A stretch of 8,278 nucleotides of DNA from Candidatus Chloroheliales bacterium (GTDB lineage: Bacteria; Chloroflexota; Chloroflexia; QHBQ01), in assembly GCA_003243865.1 (NCBI GenBank), contig QHBQ01000423.1:1-8278 (forward strand). The letters run 5' to 3'. The notes beneath the pieces were generated by a model. It made no database searches and was not told where the DNA came from. It was given only the letters and a program-made list of their open reading frames with translations. Shown piece after piece: positions 1-6,970 of the stretch. The position numbers and the translations under genes are program-made. Position 1 is the first letter of the stretch. Each line of letters opens with the position of its first letter.

Positions 1-1
1 A

Positions 2-358
2 ATTTGGGGGACACCGACCACTACGCCGATACCGCTGCCCACTGCGACCGCGTTGCCGAAGGCAGGGGGGATAAGGGTGGGTGACGCTCACCCTGCTGCG
101 CCGCCTGTCCCGCCCGCGCCGACTGGCCTTTACTTTAACGAGAGCAAGCACAACCTGAGCGGCAAGTTCCTTGACTACTGGCAGGTACACGGTGGCCTTA
201 CCACCTTCGGCTATCCGCTGTCCGAGCCGCTGACCCAGGATGGGATGACTATCCAATACTTCGAGCGGGCGCGGATGGAAGCTCACCCTGAAGGCGTGGA
301 ATTGGGTCGCCTCGGCTATGAGGTCGCCCGTAGCCTCAACTACAAGGGCTACTGGTAA
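2..358 (+). CDS. C-terminal fragment of a secreted/surface protein with a Chloroflexota-type 'FGYPLSEP' module (partial)
   Basis: The frame is open from the window's left edge to a TAA at 356-358, so this is the last 118 codons of a longer gene. The TTG at 53 lies in the middle of low-complexity sequence and is unlikely to be the true start. The visible N-terminal half is a Thr/Pro/Ala-rich stretch, which looks like an extracellular linker. The rest is a compact module of about 75 residues containing DYWQVHGGL, FGYPLSEP, QYFERARMEAHPE and a final LGRLGYE. I recall this kind of module at the ends of many exported Chloroflexota proteins (peptidases, hydrolases, cell-wall proteins), and it loosely resembles LGFP-type wall-binding repeats. 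Its binding role is inferred. The catalytic or main domain, and any signal peptide, lie outside the window. The kinase gene begins 8 bases after the stop and may be co-transcribed. Confidence 0.72.
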   Translation: MWGTPTTTPIPLPTATALPKAGGIRVGDAHPAAPPVPPAPTGLYFNESKHNLSGKFLDYWQVHGGLTTFGYPLSEPLTQDGMTIQYFERARMEAHPEGVELGRLGYEVARSLNYKGYW

Positions 359-366
359 ATATCTGT

Positions 367-2469
367 ATGGCTGTTGCCAACCCCAACCAAATCTCTACCT
401 GCCCCCGCTGCGCCAACCCGGTGCGCCCGGATGCCCGCTTCTGCCCCTTCTGCGGCCTACGCTTGCAGGATGTAACTGGCAGCTTGCTGCTGGCTGGCGC
501 TACCCTGGCGGGAGGACGCTACTACATCCAGCGGCTGCTGGGGCAGGGTGGGATGGGCGCAGTTTATCTGGCCGAAGACCGCCACCTCTCCCGCCCTTGC
601 GTGGTCAAGGAGATGCAGACCTACGCCGACTCGCCGCAAGATGTCACCCGCGCCACCGCCGATTTCCGCCGCGAAGCGCTTATCCTTGCCCACCTCAGCG
701 CCGACCAGCCCGCCATCCCCCAGACCTATGACCACTTCAGCGAAGGGCCGCGCCACTACCTGGTGATGCAATACATCGCGGGCGAAAACCTGGAGCAGAG
801 GCTTCGTCGCCTCGGCCCGCTGCCGGAGCGGGAGGTGCTTCAGGACGCGCTGGCGATCTGCGATATCCTCGCTTTCATCCACAACCAGAAGCCGGAGCCG
901 GTAGTTCATCGCGACATCAAGCCTGCCAACATCATCGTGGACACCCAAGCTCGCATCAAGCTGGTGGACTTCGGGCTGGCAAAGGCGATGAACTCGGACA
1001 CCGGTGGCCTCGCTATGGGCATGGTCGCTGACGGCCTGAGCAACGCGGCGGGTACGGCGGGCTATACCCCAATCGAGCAGTGGATGGGCCACGCCCAGCC
1101 TGCCAGCGACATCTACGCTCTGGGTGCGACGATGCACCACCTGCTCAGTGGCCGCGACCCGCGCGACGCCTTCAATGGCTATCCTGAACTGAACCTCGAA
1201 GTCATCCGTCGCCTGACCAGTTTTCCGCCGCTGCGCCGCTTGCGAATTGACATCACCCCTGCCACTGAACAATTGGTAGAGCGGATGCTGGCCCTCGACC
1301 CGGCCGCGCGGCCCAGCGCGGAGCAGGTGCGGGCGACGATTACTGACATACTCGCCGCGCCGCCGCCGCCCACCCCGGCGCAACTTATGTCCATGTCCGA
1401 CCGCCAGTTGCGTTCGCCTGCGCCCAACCTCCCGTCCGCCGCTAATCCGCCCGCCAGCCCGCTGCTCAGTCGCGCCGTGCCAATCACTCCGCCCTCGACA
1501 AGCAATAACAACGCCGCCCCGCAGTCGGGAACCTACTCCGGGCCGCGCCTCGACCGCTTCTCCAACAATGCGCGACGGGTGGACAGCCTCGGCGAGCGCC
1601 CCAACCCCCAGGGCAACGCGCTGACCGCCAACCACGCCTTCCGCTTCAGCAGCAACGACGAGATTCGCTCGGCGCTGGCCCTCTACCTGCGCGGGCTGAT
1701 CCAGTTCCTACCACTCAACGAGCCGCTCGATGTCTACCCTCAGTCGCTGACCCTGCTGCCACTCTACCTGATCGCCTACTCGCTGGATACGGCTATCCCC
1801 CAGGCCAACCGCTGGCTACATAAGCAGGGCGCGCTAATTATAGACGGGACAACTGGCGCGGCGCTCGATGCGCCGCTTGCCAACCTGTGGCTGCCGGAGT
1901 GGGTCGGCATCAACATGCTGAGTACCCCAGGCCAGGGCAGCGTCAACACCCCGCCATTCGACACCATCCAGCAGCTTGACCTCAGCCGCCTGCCCGCCGG
2001 TTACGGCCCGCTGCCACCATCCAAGCCATACACCTACGATGAGTACGAGTTGCAGCAACGCGCCCGCCGCGAACTCGCCGCCGCCAACCAGCAGTTGGTT
2101 GAATATGCGGGTCCGAACATGAGCCAGATGGCCGGCCCGCGGCCAGAGGACTTCGCTTTCAGCGTGGCAGTGCCGATTTATGGCGCGTTGTGGAACGCCA
2201 ACGTGCTGCTGCGCGGCCATCGCTACAGCTTCAGCGTCTACGAGGGCAGCCGCATGGGGCAGTATCGCGGGCGACCAAACTTTTTGATGCGCGAGACGAA
2301 TATGCCGGGGCGCGGCTTCTGCACCGTCTGCGGCAAGCTCTTCCCTCCTGAGCAATTGGTGCAGTGCCGCACCTGCGGCAAGGCGGTCTGTGCCAACGAT
2401 GTGATTACTTCGGGGCTGATAAACAAGAAGAACTACTGCAGCGTGGAGTGTCAGGAGCGGGGGAAGTAA
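367..2469 (+). CDS. Eukaryotic-like Ser/Thr protein kinase with N-terminal zinc ribbon and C-terminal Cys-rich module
   Basis: Predicted cytoplasmic protein kinase that phosphorylates Ser/Thr on unknown partners. Residues 12-29 form a zinc ribbon (C12, C15, C26, C29). The kinase domain covers about residues 52-330: glycine loop GQGGMG at 59-64, ATP-binding lysine K81 in VVKEM, helix-C glutamate E103, catalytic loop HRDIKPAN at 181-188 (D183, N188), DFG at 201-203, and a GTAGYTPIE activation segment at 229-237. All key residues are present, so it should be active. A Pro/Ser/Asn-rich linker (about 331-420) joins it to an unrecognised domain (about 425-640). The end is Cys-rich (C652, C655, C667, C670, C675, C691, C695), resembling a treble-clef or B-box-like zinc site. 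No clear transmembrane segment is seen. The ATG at 367 is 11 codons before the first zinc cysteine; no good ribosome-binding site precedes it. Its substrate is unknown. Confidence 0.93.
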   Translation: MAVANPNQISTCPRCANPVRPDARFCPFCGLRLQDVTGSLLLAGATLAGGRYYIQRLLGQGGMGAVYLAEDRHLSRPCVVKEMQTYADSPQDVTRATADFRREALILAHLSADQPAIPQTYDHFSEGPRHYLVMQYIAGENLEQRLRRLGPLPEREVLQDALAICDILAFIHNQKPEPVVHRDIKPANIIVDTQARIKLVDFGLAKAMNSDTGGLAMGMVADGLSNAAGTAGYTPIEQWMGHAQPASDIYALGATMHHLLSGRDPRDAFNGYPELNLEVIRRLTSFPPLRRLRIDITPATEQLVERMLALDPAARPSAEQVRATITDILAAPPPPTPAQLMSMSDRQLRSPAPNLPSAANPPASPLLSRAVPITPPSTSNNNAAPQSGTYSGPRLDRFSNNARRVDSLGERPNPQGNALTANHAFRFSSNDEIRSALALYLRGLIQFLPLNEPLDVYPQSLTLLPLYLIAYSLDTAIPQANRWLHKQGALIIDGTTGAALDAPLANLWLPEWVGINMLSTPGQGSVNTPPFDTIQQLDLSRLPAGYGPLPPSKPYTYDEYELQQRARRELAAANQQLVEYAGPNMSQMAGPRPEDFAFSVAVPIYGALWNANVLLRGHRYSFSVYEGSRMGQYRGRPNFLMRETNMPGRGFCTVCGKLFPPEQLVQCRTCGKAVCANDVITSGLINKKNYCSVECQERGK

Positions 2470-2559
2470 TACCAACTCGCTTTAATGATGCAGCTAATCC
2501 GTAGGGGCGTGTGGCGCATGCCCTGTAGGAATTTACGGCATCGCCAAAGCTATTTGGTA
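2470..2559. mobile_element. MITE-like 90-bp inverted-repeat element with TAA flanking repeats
   Basis: The ends are inverted repeats. TACCAACTCGCTTT (2470-2483) and the complement of 2546-2559 (TACCAAATAGCTTT) match at 12 of 14 positions. The element is flanked on both sides by TAA (2467-2469 and 2560-2562), as expected for a 3-bp target duplication; a TA target cannot be excluded because TA lies within the ends. It encodes nothing. Removing it with one TAA would join the kinase stop codon directly to GGCATTATAATGG. Non-autonomous status is inferred; no transposase is visible. It sits between two convergent genes. Confidence 0.5.
2504..2524. terminator. Hairpin inside the MITE-like element, possible bidirectional terminator
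   Basis: GGGCGTG (2505-2511) pairs with CATGCCC (2517-2523) around a 5-base loop, with one G-U pair and a possible outer G-U closing pair. It lies between the 3' ends of convergent genes, so it could end or stabilise transcripts from either side. No T-run follows on either strand, so it is not a classic intrinsic terminator. Confidence 0.25.
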
Positions 2560-2566
2560 TAAGGCA

Positions 2567-3034
2567 TTATAATGGTTTCGGCTCGTCATCCTTCTTGCTC
2601 TTTGCCGTAGCTCCCGGTGGCGGCGCAGAGTGCAAACCAACTACGTAATCGCGATAGCGCTGCCACTGCTGCGCCTGTACCTCAGCGTCACCATCAAAGC
2701 GCAAGAAGTCCTCACCTCCGTCAATCGCTTTGCAGCCAGTTGCCTGGCAGACGTTCTTGATAATGTCTATACCTCTCTCGCCAACCCCACCATAGATGCT
2801 GAACGAGATAAAGTTCGCTAGACCAGCGTCATTGGATTGTATTCCAATATCCATGGCAAATGCGTCTATGCTACCCCTCCTGTTGCCATCAAACTGTGCT
2901 TCTGGGCAGACGTGGCGAATGATGGCAACTACCTCATCCGGTGTGCCAATTGCTTCAGGCTCAAAGCCATCAGGAAGGTCGCGCACCGAAGTCACACCTT
3001 CTGGTACGCGCATCAGGAAAACATCCCAGCTCAT
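2567..3034 (-). CDS. Conserved hypothetical protein, 'MSWDVFxMR' family
   Basis: A 155-residue soluble protein. The N-terminus MSWDVFLMRVPEG, followed by a 'DLPDGFEPEAIGTPDEVVAIIR' type segment, a central Gly-rich 'SIYGGVGERG' part and a late 'CKAIDGGEDFLRF' part, resembles a family of small uncharacterised bacterial proteins that I recognise by pattern only; no function is known to me. The C-terminal 15 or so residues are Lys/Asp/Pro-rich and probably disordered. There is no signal peptide or membrane segment. The start ATG follows the TAG of the PaaG-like gene with no gap, and AAAGGG lies 6 bases before it, within that gene's end, so translation is probably coupled. Its GC is lower than the crotonase genes (27 and 29 of 60 in the lines at 2761 and 2821), which hints at separate acquisition. 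It is the last gene of the minus-strand run. Confidence 0.8.
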   Translation of the reverse strand: MSWDVFLMRVPEGVTSVRDLPDGFEPEAIGTPDEVVAIIRHVCPEAQFDGNRRGSIDAFAMDIGIQSNDAGLANFISFSIYGGVGERGIDIIKNVCQATGCKAIDGGEDFLRFDGDAEVQAQQWQRYRDYVVGLHSAPPPGATAKSKKDDEPKPL

Positions 3035-3817
3035 CTATTTCCCTTTAAAGTTGGCTTTGCGTTTCTCGATGAAGGCGGCTGCCCCCTCTTTGCCGTCCTC
3101 GCTGCGCCCGGCGATGGTCTGGCCGTAGACTTCGTAGTCCAGCACCTCATCAAGGGTGTTCTGCGTACCCATGATTAGCGCCCGTTTCATCAGGCCGAGG
3201 GCGAGGGTCGGGCCTTGCGCCAGCCGCGTCGCCCACTCTGCCGTCGTCGCCGCCAGCTCGTCGTGTGCCACCACCTTGTTGACCAGGCCGAGTTCGAGCG
3301 CCTGCTGCGCGTTAACCTCCTCGCCGAGCATACAAAGCTCCGCCGCCTTGGCGTAGCCGATTAGCTGGGGCAGGAACCAACTGCTGCCGCTGTCCGGCAC
3401 CAGCCCGATGCGCACAAACGCTTGCAGGAAGCGGGCCTTATCGCTGGCAATGCGCAGGTCACAGGCCAACGCCAGGCTGAAGCCCGCCCCTGCCGCCACG
3501 CCGTTGACCGCGCCTAGCACCGGCTTGTTCAGCGCCCGCAGCTTGCGAATAATCGGGTTGTAGCGGTTGCGCAGGCTGGCGGCAAAGTCGCGTTCGCCCT
3601 CACCCGCGTGGCTCTTCAAATCCTCGCCCGCAGAGAAGGCCCGCCCCATGCCGGTAATCACCAGGCAGCGGGCGGCCTCGTCGCGCTCCGCCTTCTTCAG
3701 CGCATCCTGAATCTCGTCGGTCATCGCCTGATTGAAGGCGTTCAGCACCTCGGGCCGGTTCAGCGTCAGCGTGGCGATGCCGTCCTCGACGGTGTATAGG
3801 ATTGTTTCGTAAGCCAT
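3035..3817 (-). CDS. paaG: PaaG-like crotonase (2-(1,2-epoxy-1,2-dihydrophenyl)acetyl-CoA isomerase / enoyl-CoA isomerase family)
   Basis: A 260-residue crotonase-fold enzyme, the usual length for the family. NRPEVLNAF (20-28) and FSAGEDL (61-67) are standard CoA/oxyanion-loop motifs, and NGVAAGAGFSLALACD (105-120) forms the second oxyanion loop. Both glutamates of classical hydratases are missing. Instead GLVPDSGSSWFLP (138-150) places an aspartate, D142, where E. coli PaaG has its catalytic Asp. The stretches 'RYNPIIRKLRALNKPV', 'NTLDEVLDYE' and 'IAGRSEDGKEG' also follow PaaG closely. PaaG converts the ring epoxide of phenylacetyl-CoA to an oxepin and can isomerise enoyl-CoA double bonds. 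The exact substrate here is inferred, since no epoxidase gene is in view. GGAG (3823-3826) lies 5 bases before the ATG. The gene follows the TPR reading frame after 24 bases and abuts the next hypothetical gene. Confidence 0.88.
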   Translation of the reverse strand: MAYETILYTVEDGIATLTLNRPEVLNAFNQAMTDEIQDALKKAERDEAARCLVITGMGRAFSAGEDLKSHAGEGERDFAASLRNRYNPIIRKLRALNKPVLGAVNGVAAGAGFSLALACDLRIASDKARFLQAFVRIGLVPDSGSSWFLPQLIGYAKAAELCMLGEEVNAQQALELGLVNKVVAHDELAATTAEWATRLAQGPTLALGLMKRALIMGTQNTLDEVLDYEVYGQTIAGRSEDGKEGAAAFIEKRKANFKGK

Positions 3818-3841
3818 TATTTCTCCATTTCGGATAAGTTC

Positions 3842-4906
3842 TTAGTCTTCGCGCAAAGCGTAATCAATCGCCTGCTCCATCGTCATTGCCTCGCCCTCGG
3901 CCCAGGCGGAGGCATACTCCCTCTTGCTTAGGATAGCGCGGCAGCTGGTCAATGCCGCTTCCTTCAGCGGAACTTGAATGTGTGGCAGCGTAGCGCCGAT
4001 GGTGTTGAGCAACGCGCTACCGCTGCTAATCAATTTTACCGCCCCATGCGCCGTTGCTTTGGTCGCAGTGGCCGCCTTGGTATCCCCGAGGTTGATTAGT
4101 GTTTCGGCAACTGTTTCCTTGCTTCCCATATCATGGAGCAGCCTTATACTCTGCTTAAATCGCAATGTGGCATTTGGATAGTGTTTCTGGGCCATTGCTA
4201 CTCTGCCAATAGCAAGCAGCGCATTAGCATAGCCCCATTTATCCTCTAGTTCCTGCAACTGGCGCAGGCTGTCTTCGAGTAGCTCATTAGCTTTTTCATA
4301 ATCACCTACTGCGCTAGCAGTTATACCGAGATTGATGGCTGCGGCAGCGATGTAACGTTTGTCTCTCAGCTCATCGGCAATCAGGCGTGTTTCTTCAAAG
4401 AGCTTACGGGCTTCATCGTAGTTACCATCCTCGAAGGCGATACTTCCCAAGTTCAATAGATCGAACTCAATCAGGTTTTGGAGGCGAAGCTGACGAGCAA
4501 TTTGCAAACCCCCCTCAAGAAAGACCTGCGCTGAGGCGTAATTGCCAGTTGTGATGTTAACATAGCCCAGGTTACCTAGCGCTTGAGCGATATTAAATTG
4601 GGCATTCAACTCGCGGGCGGCATCTAGATACTCCTCATAATGAATGCGTGCGGTTGCATACTGGCCTAGCCAATAGGCAATATTCCCTATGTTGTTGAGC
4701 GTGGTGGCAATACCCAGTTTATCGTCCAGATCTCGGTACAACTGCAAGGCTTTTTCAAGATGGCTGTGGGCTGCTGCATATTTACCCTGTAGTGTTGCCA
4801 AATTGCCTGCTGTAATCAGTGCGTTCGCCAGATGCTTCTTATCAGTTGCTTCTCCCTGCAGGGCAGAATTGAGCCACTGGCTCCCTTCGGTCACGTAGCC
4901 TCGCAC
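3842..4906 (-). CDS. TPR-repeat half of a split STAND ATPase protein
   Basis: This 354-residue frame consists of TPR-type repeats with an exact 40-residue period. Seven units have their conserved 'L..(I/L)G' start at residues 30, 70, 110, 150, 190, 230 and 270; the last is degenerate. The C-terminus 'YASAWAEGEAMTMEQAIDYAL' is a tail I associate with STAND/LuxR-type ATPase-TPR proteins. TPR superhelices bind protein partners or signals. It is not naturally an independent gene: the frame continues without shift from the ATPase through a single TAG, and the intervening codons (IAGQLGRFWEV) are typical of the ATPase-TPR junction. If expressed alone, GTG at 4904-4906 or at 4892-4894 could start it; GGGAGG lies 11 bases before the second. 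GC is markedly lower than in the neighbours (26-29 of 60 in lines at 4141, 4201, 4621 and 4681). Confidence 0.75.
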   Translation of the reverse strand: MRGYVTEGSQWLNSALQGEATDKKHLANALITAGNLATLQGKYAAAHSHLEKALQLYRDLDDKLGIATTLNNIGNIAYWLGQYATARIHYEEYLDAARELNAQFNIAQALGNLGYVNITTGNYASAQVFLEGGLQIARQLRLQNLIEFDLLNLGSIAFEDGNYDEARKLFEETRLIADELRDKRYIAAAAINLGITASAVGDYEKANELLEDSLRQLQELEDKWGYANALLAIGRVAMAQKHYPNATLRFKQSIRLLHDMGSKETVAETLINLGDTKAATATKATAHGAVKLISSGSALLNTIGATLPHIQVPLKEAALTSCRAILSKREYASAWAEGEAMTMEQAIDYALRED

Positions 4907-4936
4907 CTCCCAGAAGCGCCCTAGTTGCCCGGCTAT

Positions 4937-6181
4937 CTAGATTGCCAGGTCGGGCTGATGGGCCAGTAGCCAACCCAGCGCGGCACGGATGTTGTCGTAG
5001 TCAGCTTCCAGTCGCACTAGCCAGGTGGCCTGGTCAGCCCCGGTTAGCTGCGGCCCTGCCTGTGCCACTAGGTGCATATAATACTCAGCGTGCTGCGCCA
5101 GCATCAGGTCAAGCTCTTCGCGCTCACGCAGTTGGTCGAGAGCATACTCGCGGATGGTGGTCAGCATCGTGAAACGCGATTCGCCATCCAATCCGTCGGT
5201 TTGTCGCAACAGACTCTTCTCCACCAACGACTCCATCCCACCGAGTACGTCAAGGCCGGTGTCAGCGTTGCAAACCGCCTCGACTGCCTCAATGGTGCAA
5301 CCACCCATGAACACTGCGAGGCGGGCGAACAAGGCTTTGTCGCTGCCTTCGAGCAGGTTGTAGCTCCAATCAATCAGGTTGCGTAGGGTTTGCTGGCGGG
5401 CGGGTAGGTTGCGGGCGCCGCCGGTGAGCATCTGCAAGGCGCTCTGACCTTGCTGCCCACTAAGGCGGGCAGCGATGGCTTGCGGGGTGAGCAGTTTGAT
5501 GCGGGCGGCGGTCAGTTCGATTGCCAGCGGCAGGCCATCGAGGTGTACGCATATCTCCGCCACTGCGGTCGCGTTCTCTGCGCTGATGACAAAGCTGGGT
5601 TTGGCAGCCCTGGCCCGCTGGGTGAAAAGCGCAATGGCAGTATACTGCTCTAGCTGCTCTGCTGGGGGCAGGTGCTTGAGGTCGGGCAGGTCGAGTGGCG
5701 GGACGGGGTACTCTTGCTCGCCGTAAACCCCCAGACTTACCCGGCTGCTGGTTAGCACCCTCAACTGCGGCGCAGCCTTGAGCAATTCGGCAACCTCAGA
5801 GGCAGCGGCGATGACCTGCTCAAAGTTGTCCAGCACCAGCAGCAGTTGCTTGCTACTGAGATGACCTTTCAGTGTGTCGAGCTGGCTCTGGCCGCCCACT
5901 TTGCTAACACCGAGTGCTTGGGTAACGGTGGGGATGACCAGATTGGGGTCGGTGATGTTCTCCAGCGCAACGAAGAATACGCCGTCGGGATAGTCAGGCA
6001 GCGCCTGGGCAGAGACTTCGAGGCTGAGGCGGGTCTTGCCGGTACCGCCCGGCCCGGTCAGGGTCAGCAGACGAACATGAGGCTGGTGTAGTAGGTCGAG
6101 GACCTCGGCAATTTCACGCTCACGCCCGATGAAGGGGGTGGCTTGCAGCGGCAGGTTATTAGGGTGTGGCGCGTCGCTCAT
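4937..6181 (-). CDS. STAND-type signalling ATPase (NB-ARC/AfsR-like), N-terminal half
   Basis: A 414-residue product truncated at TAG. After a short leader, PFIGRERE (16-23) begins the nucleotide-binding domain: Walker A GPGGTGKT (43-50), Walker B LLLVLD (113-118), the sensor-like LTSSR (143-147) and the GLPLA motif (216-220). About residues 255-345 look like the following winged-helix part (RQQTLRNLIDWSY, EKSLLRQ, TTIREYALDQL). The final 60 residues lead into the TPR region. STAND ATPases act as cytoplasmic switches that oligomerise when their repeat sensor binds a signal. This one has no N-terminal DNA-binding, cyclase or other effector domain and no LuxR helix-turn-helix, so its output is unknown. 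The ATG at 6179-6181 lies 6 bases after the stop of the upstream hydratase without a clear ribosome-binding site, suggesting coupled translation. A role in controlling the surrounding catabolic genes is inferred from position only. Confidence 0.85.
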   Translation of the reverse strand: MSDAPHPNNLPLQATPFIGREREIAEVLDLLHQPHVRLLTLTGPGGTGKTRLSLEVSAQALPDYPDGVFFVALENITDPNLVIPTVTQALGVSKVGGQSQLDTLKGHLSSKQLLLVLDNFEQVIAAASEVAELLKAAPQLRVLTSSRVSLGVYGEQEYPVPPLDLPDLKHLPPAEQLEQYTAIALFTQRARAAKPSFVISAENATAVAEICVHLDGLPLAIELTAARIKLLTPQAIAARLSGQQGQSALQMLTGGARNLPARQQTLRNLIDWSYNLLEGSDKALFARLAVFMGGCTIEAVEAVCNADTGLDVLGGMESLVEKSLLRQTDGLDGESRFTMLTTIREYALDQLREREELDLMLAQHAEYYMHLVAQAGPQLTGADQATWLVRLEADYDNIRAALGWLLAHQPDLAI

Positions 6182-6187
6182 GTTTTT

Positions 6188-6970
6188 CTACTTGCCGGTA
6201 AACTTTGGCTTGCGCTTCTCCAGAAACGCCTGCATCCCCTCACGCTTGTCCTCGCTGGCGAACAGCAGGTAGAAGTTCTTGCGCTCGAACTCAAGCCCAG
6301 CCTCGATGGTGGTGTCGAAGCTGCGTAGCACCGCCTCTTTCGCCAGCCGCACCGCTAGCGGGCTTTTGGCCGCAATCTCCAGGGCGATGCGCCGCGCCTC
6401 GTCCATCACCGCCTCGACCGGCACGACGTGGTTGACGTATCCCAACAGCAATGCTTCGCGGGCAGAGAGCGTTCGCCCAGTCAGCACCATCTCCATCGCA
6501 ACATACTTGCCCACCCGTCGGGTTAGCCGCTGGGTGCCGCCCGCGCCGGGCATTACCCCGATATTTATCTCCGGCTGACCGAACTGGGCGGTCTCGCCCG
6601 CGACAATAATATCGCAGTGCATCACCAGTTCGTTGCCACCGCCGAGAGCGAAGCCGTTCACCGCCGCAATCAGCGGCTTGCCCACCCGTCGGATGCGGTC
6701 CCACTTGGCAAACTGGTTGCGCTGCAGCATATCTATCACCGTTGCGTCGGCCATCTCGCCAATGTCGGCGCCTGCGGCGAATGCGCGGTTGCCGCTGCCG
6801 GTGATGATGATGGCGCGGATATCGGCATCGGCGTCAAGCTGTTCCAGCGCATCCACCAGCTCGTCCATCAGCGCCATGTTCAGCGCGTTCAGCTTGTCGG
6901 GCCGGTTCAGCGTCACCGTCGCCACCGCACCATCGCGGCTGACCAGGATGGTTTTATAATCGTCGGCCAC
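6188..6970 (-). CDS. Enoyl-CoA hydratase (crotonase; PaaF-like)
   Basis: Hydrates trans-2-enoyl-CoA to 3-hydroxyacyl-CoA in cytoplasmic beta-oxidation. The 260-residue sequence is a textbook crotonase: NRPDKLNAL (22-30), FAAGADIGEM (64-73), NGFALGGGNEL (105-115) and FGQPEINIGVMPGAGGTQRL (130-149). Both catalytic glutamates are present, E114 and E134, with the 20-residue spacing seen between Glu144 and Glu164 of rat crotonase. FAAGADIGEMA also resembles E. coli PaaF, the 2,3-dehydroadipyl-CoA hydratase of phenylacetate breakdown, but general short-chain hydratases share it, so no symbol is given. The start is GTG, placed directly after the TAA of the preceding crotonase gene; a strong GGAGG (6979-6983) lies 8 bases upstream and supports this choice over any internal start. 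It precedes the ATPase gene by 6 bases. Confidence 0.92.
   Translation of the reverse strand: MADDYKTILVSRDGAVATVTLNRPDKLNALNMALMDELVDALEQLDADADIRAIIITGSGNRAFAAGADIGEMADATVIDMLQRNQFAKWDRIRRVGKPLIAAVNGFALGGGNELVMHCDIIVAGETAQFGQPEINIGVMPGAGGTQRLTRRVGKYVAMEMVLTGRTLSAREALLLGYVNHVVPVEAVMDEARRIALEIAAKSPLAVRLAKEAVLRSFDTTIEAGLEFERKNFYLLFASEDKREGMQAFLEKRKPKFTGK

Larger units (their letters stand above)
3842..6181 (-). pseudogene. Full-length STAND ATPase-TPR gene interrupted by one in-frame amber codon
   Basis: Read through TAG at 4937-4939, the frame runs 779 codons without any other stop and gives one continuous ATPase, winged-helix and TPR protein, which is the normal architecture of this family. 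The junction reads DLAI-stop-IAGQLGRFWEVRGY. A single C-to-T change of CAG (Gln) would explain the stop. Possible causes are a recent nonsense mutation, a sequencing or assembly error, readthrough, or a genuine split into two separately translated proteins. Because both halves are otherwise intact, with a complete Walker motif set and well-kept repeats, any inactivation must be recent. Confidence 0.6.

Noticed and set aside
461..473. Kinase residues 461-473 (LTLLPLYLIAYSL, coded near 1747-1785) as a membrane anchor
   Set aside because: The hydrophobic run is too short and is bordered by ordinary globular sequence; the coordinates here are residue numbers of the kinase.
457..1635. Long minus-strand open frame (392 codons) opposite the kinase gene
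   Set aside because: It lies antisense to a kinase with complete motifs; its translation is Arg/Gly/Val/His-rich with no recognisable domain, as expected for shadow frames in GC-rich DNA.
1834..2475. Minus-strand open frame (213 codons) opposite the kinase C-terminus
   Set aside because: Antisense to the conserved Cys-rich end of the kinase; no motif and no ribosome-binding site support it.
4907..4936. A frameshift between the ATPase and TPR parts
   Set aside because: Both parts are in the same frame (start positions differ by a multiple of three); only the TAG codon separates them.
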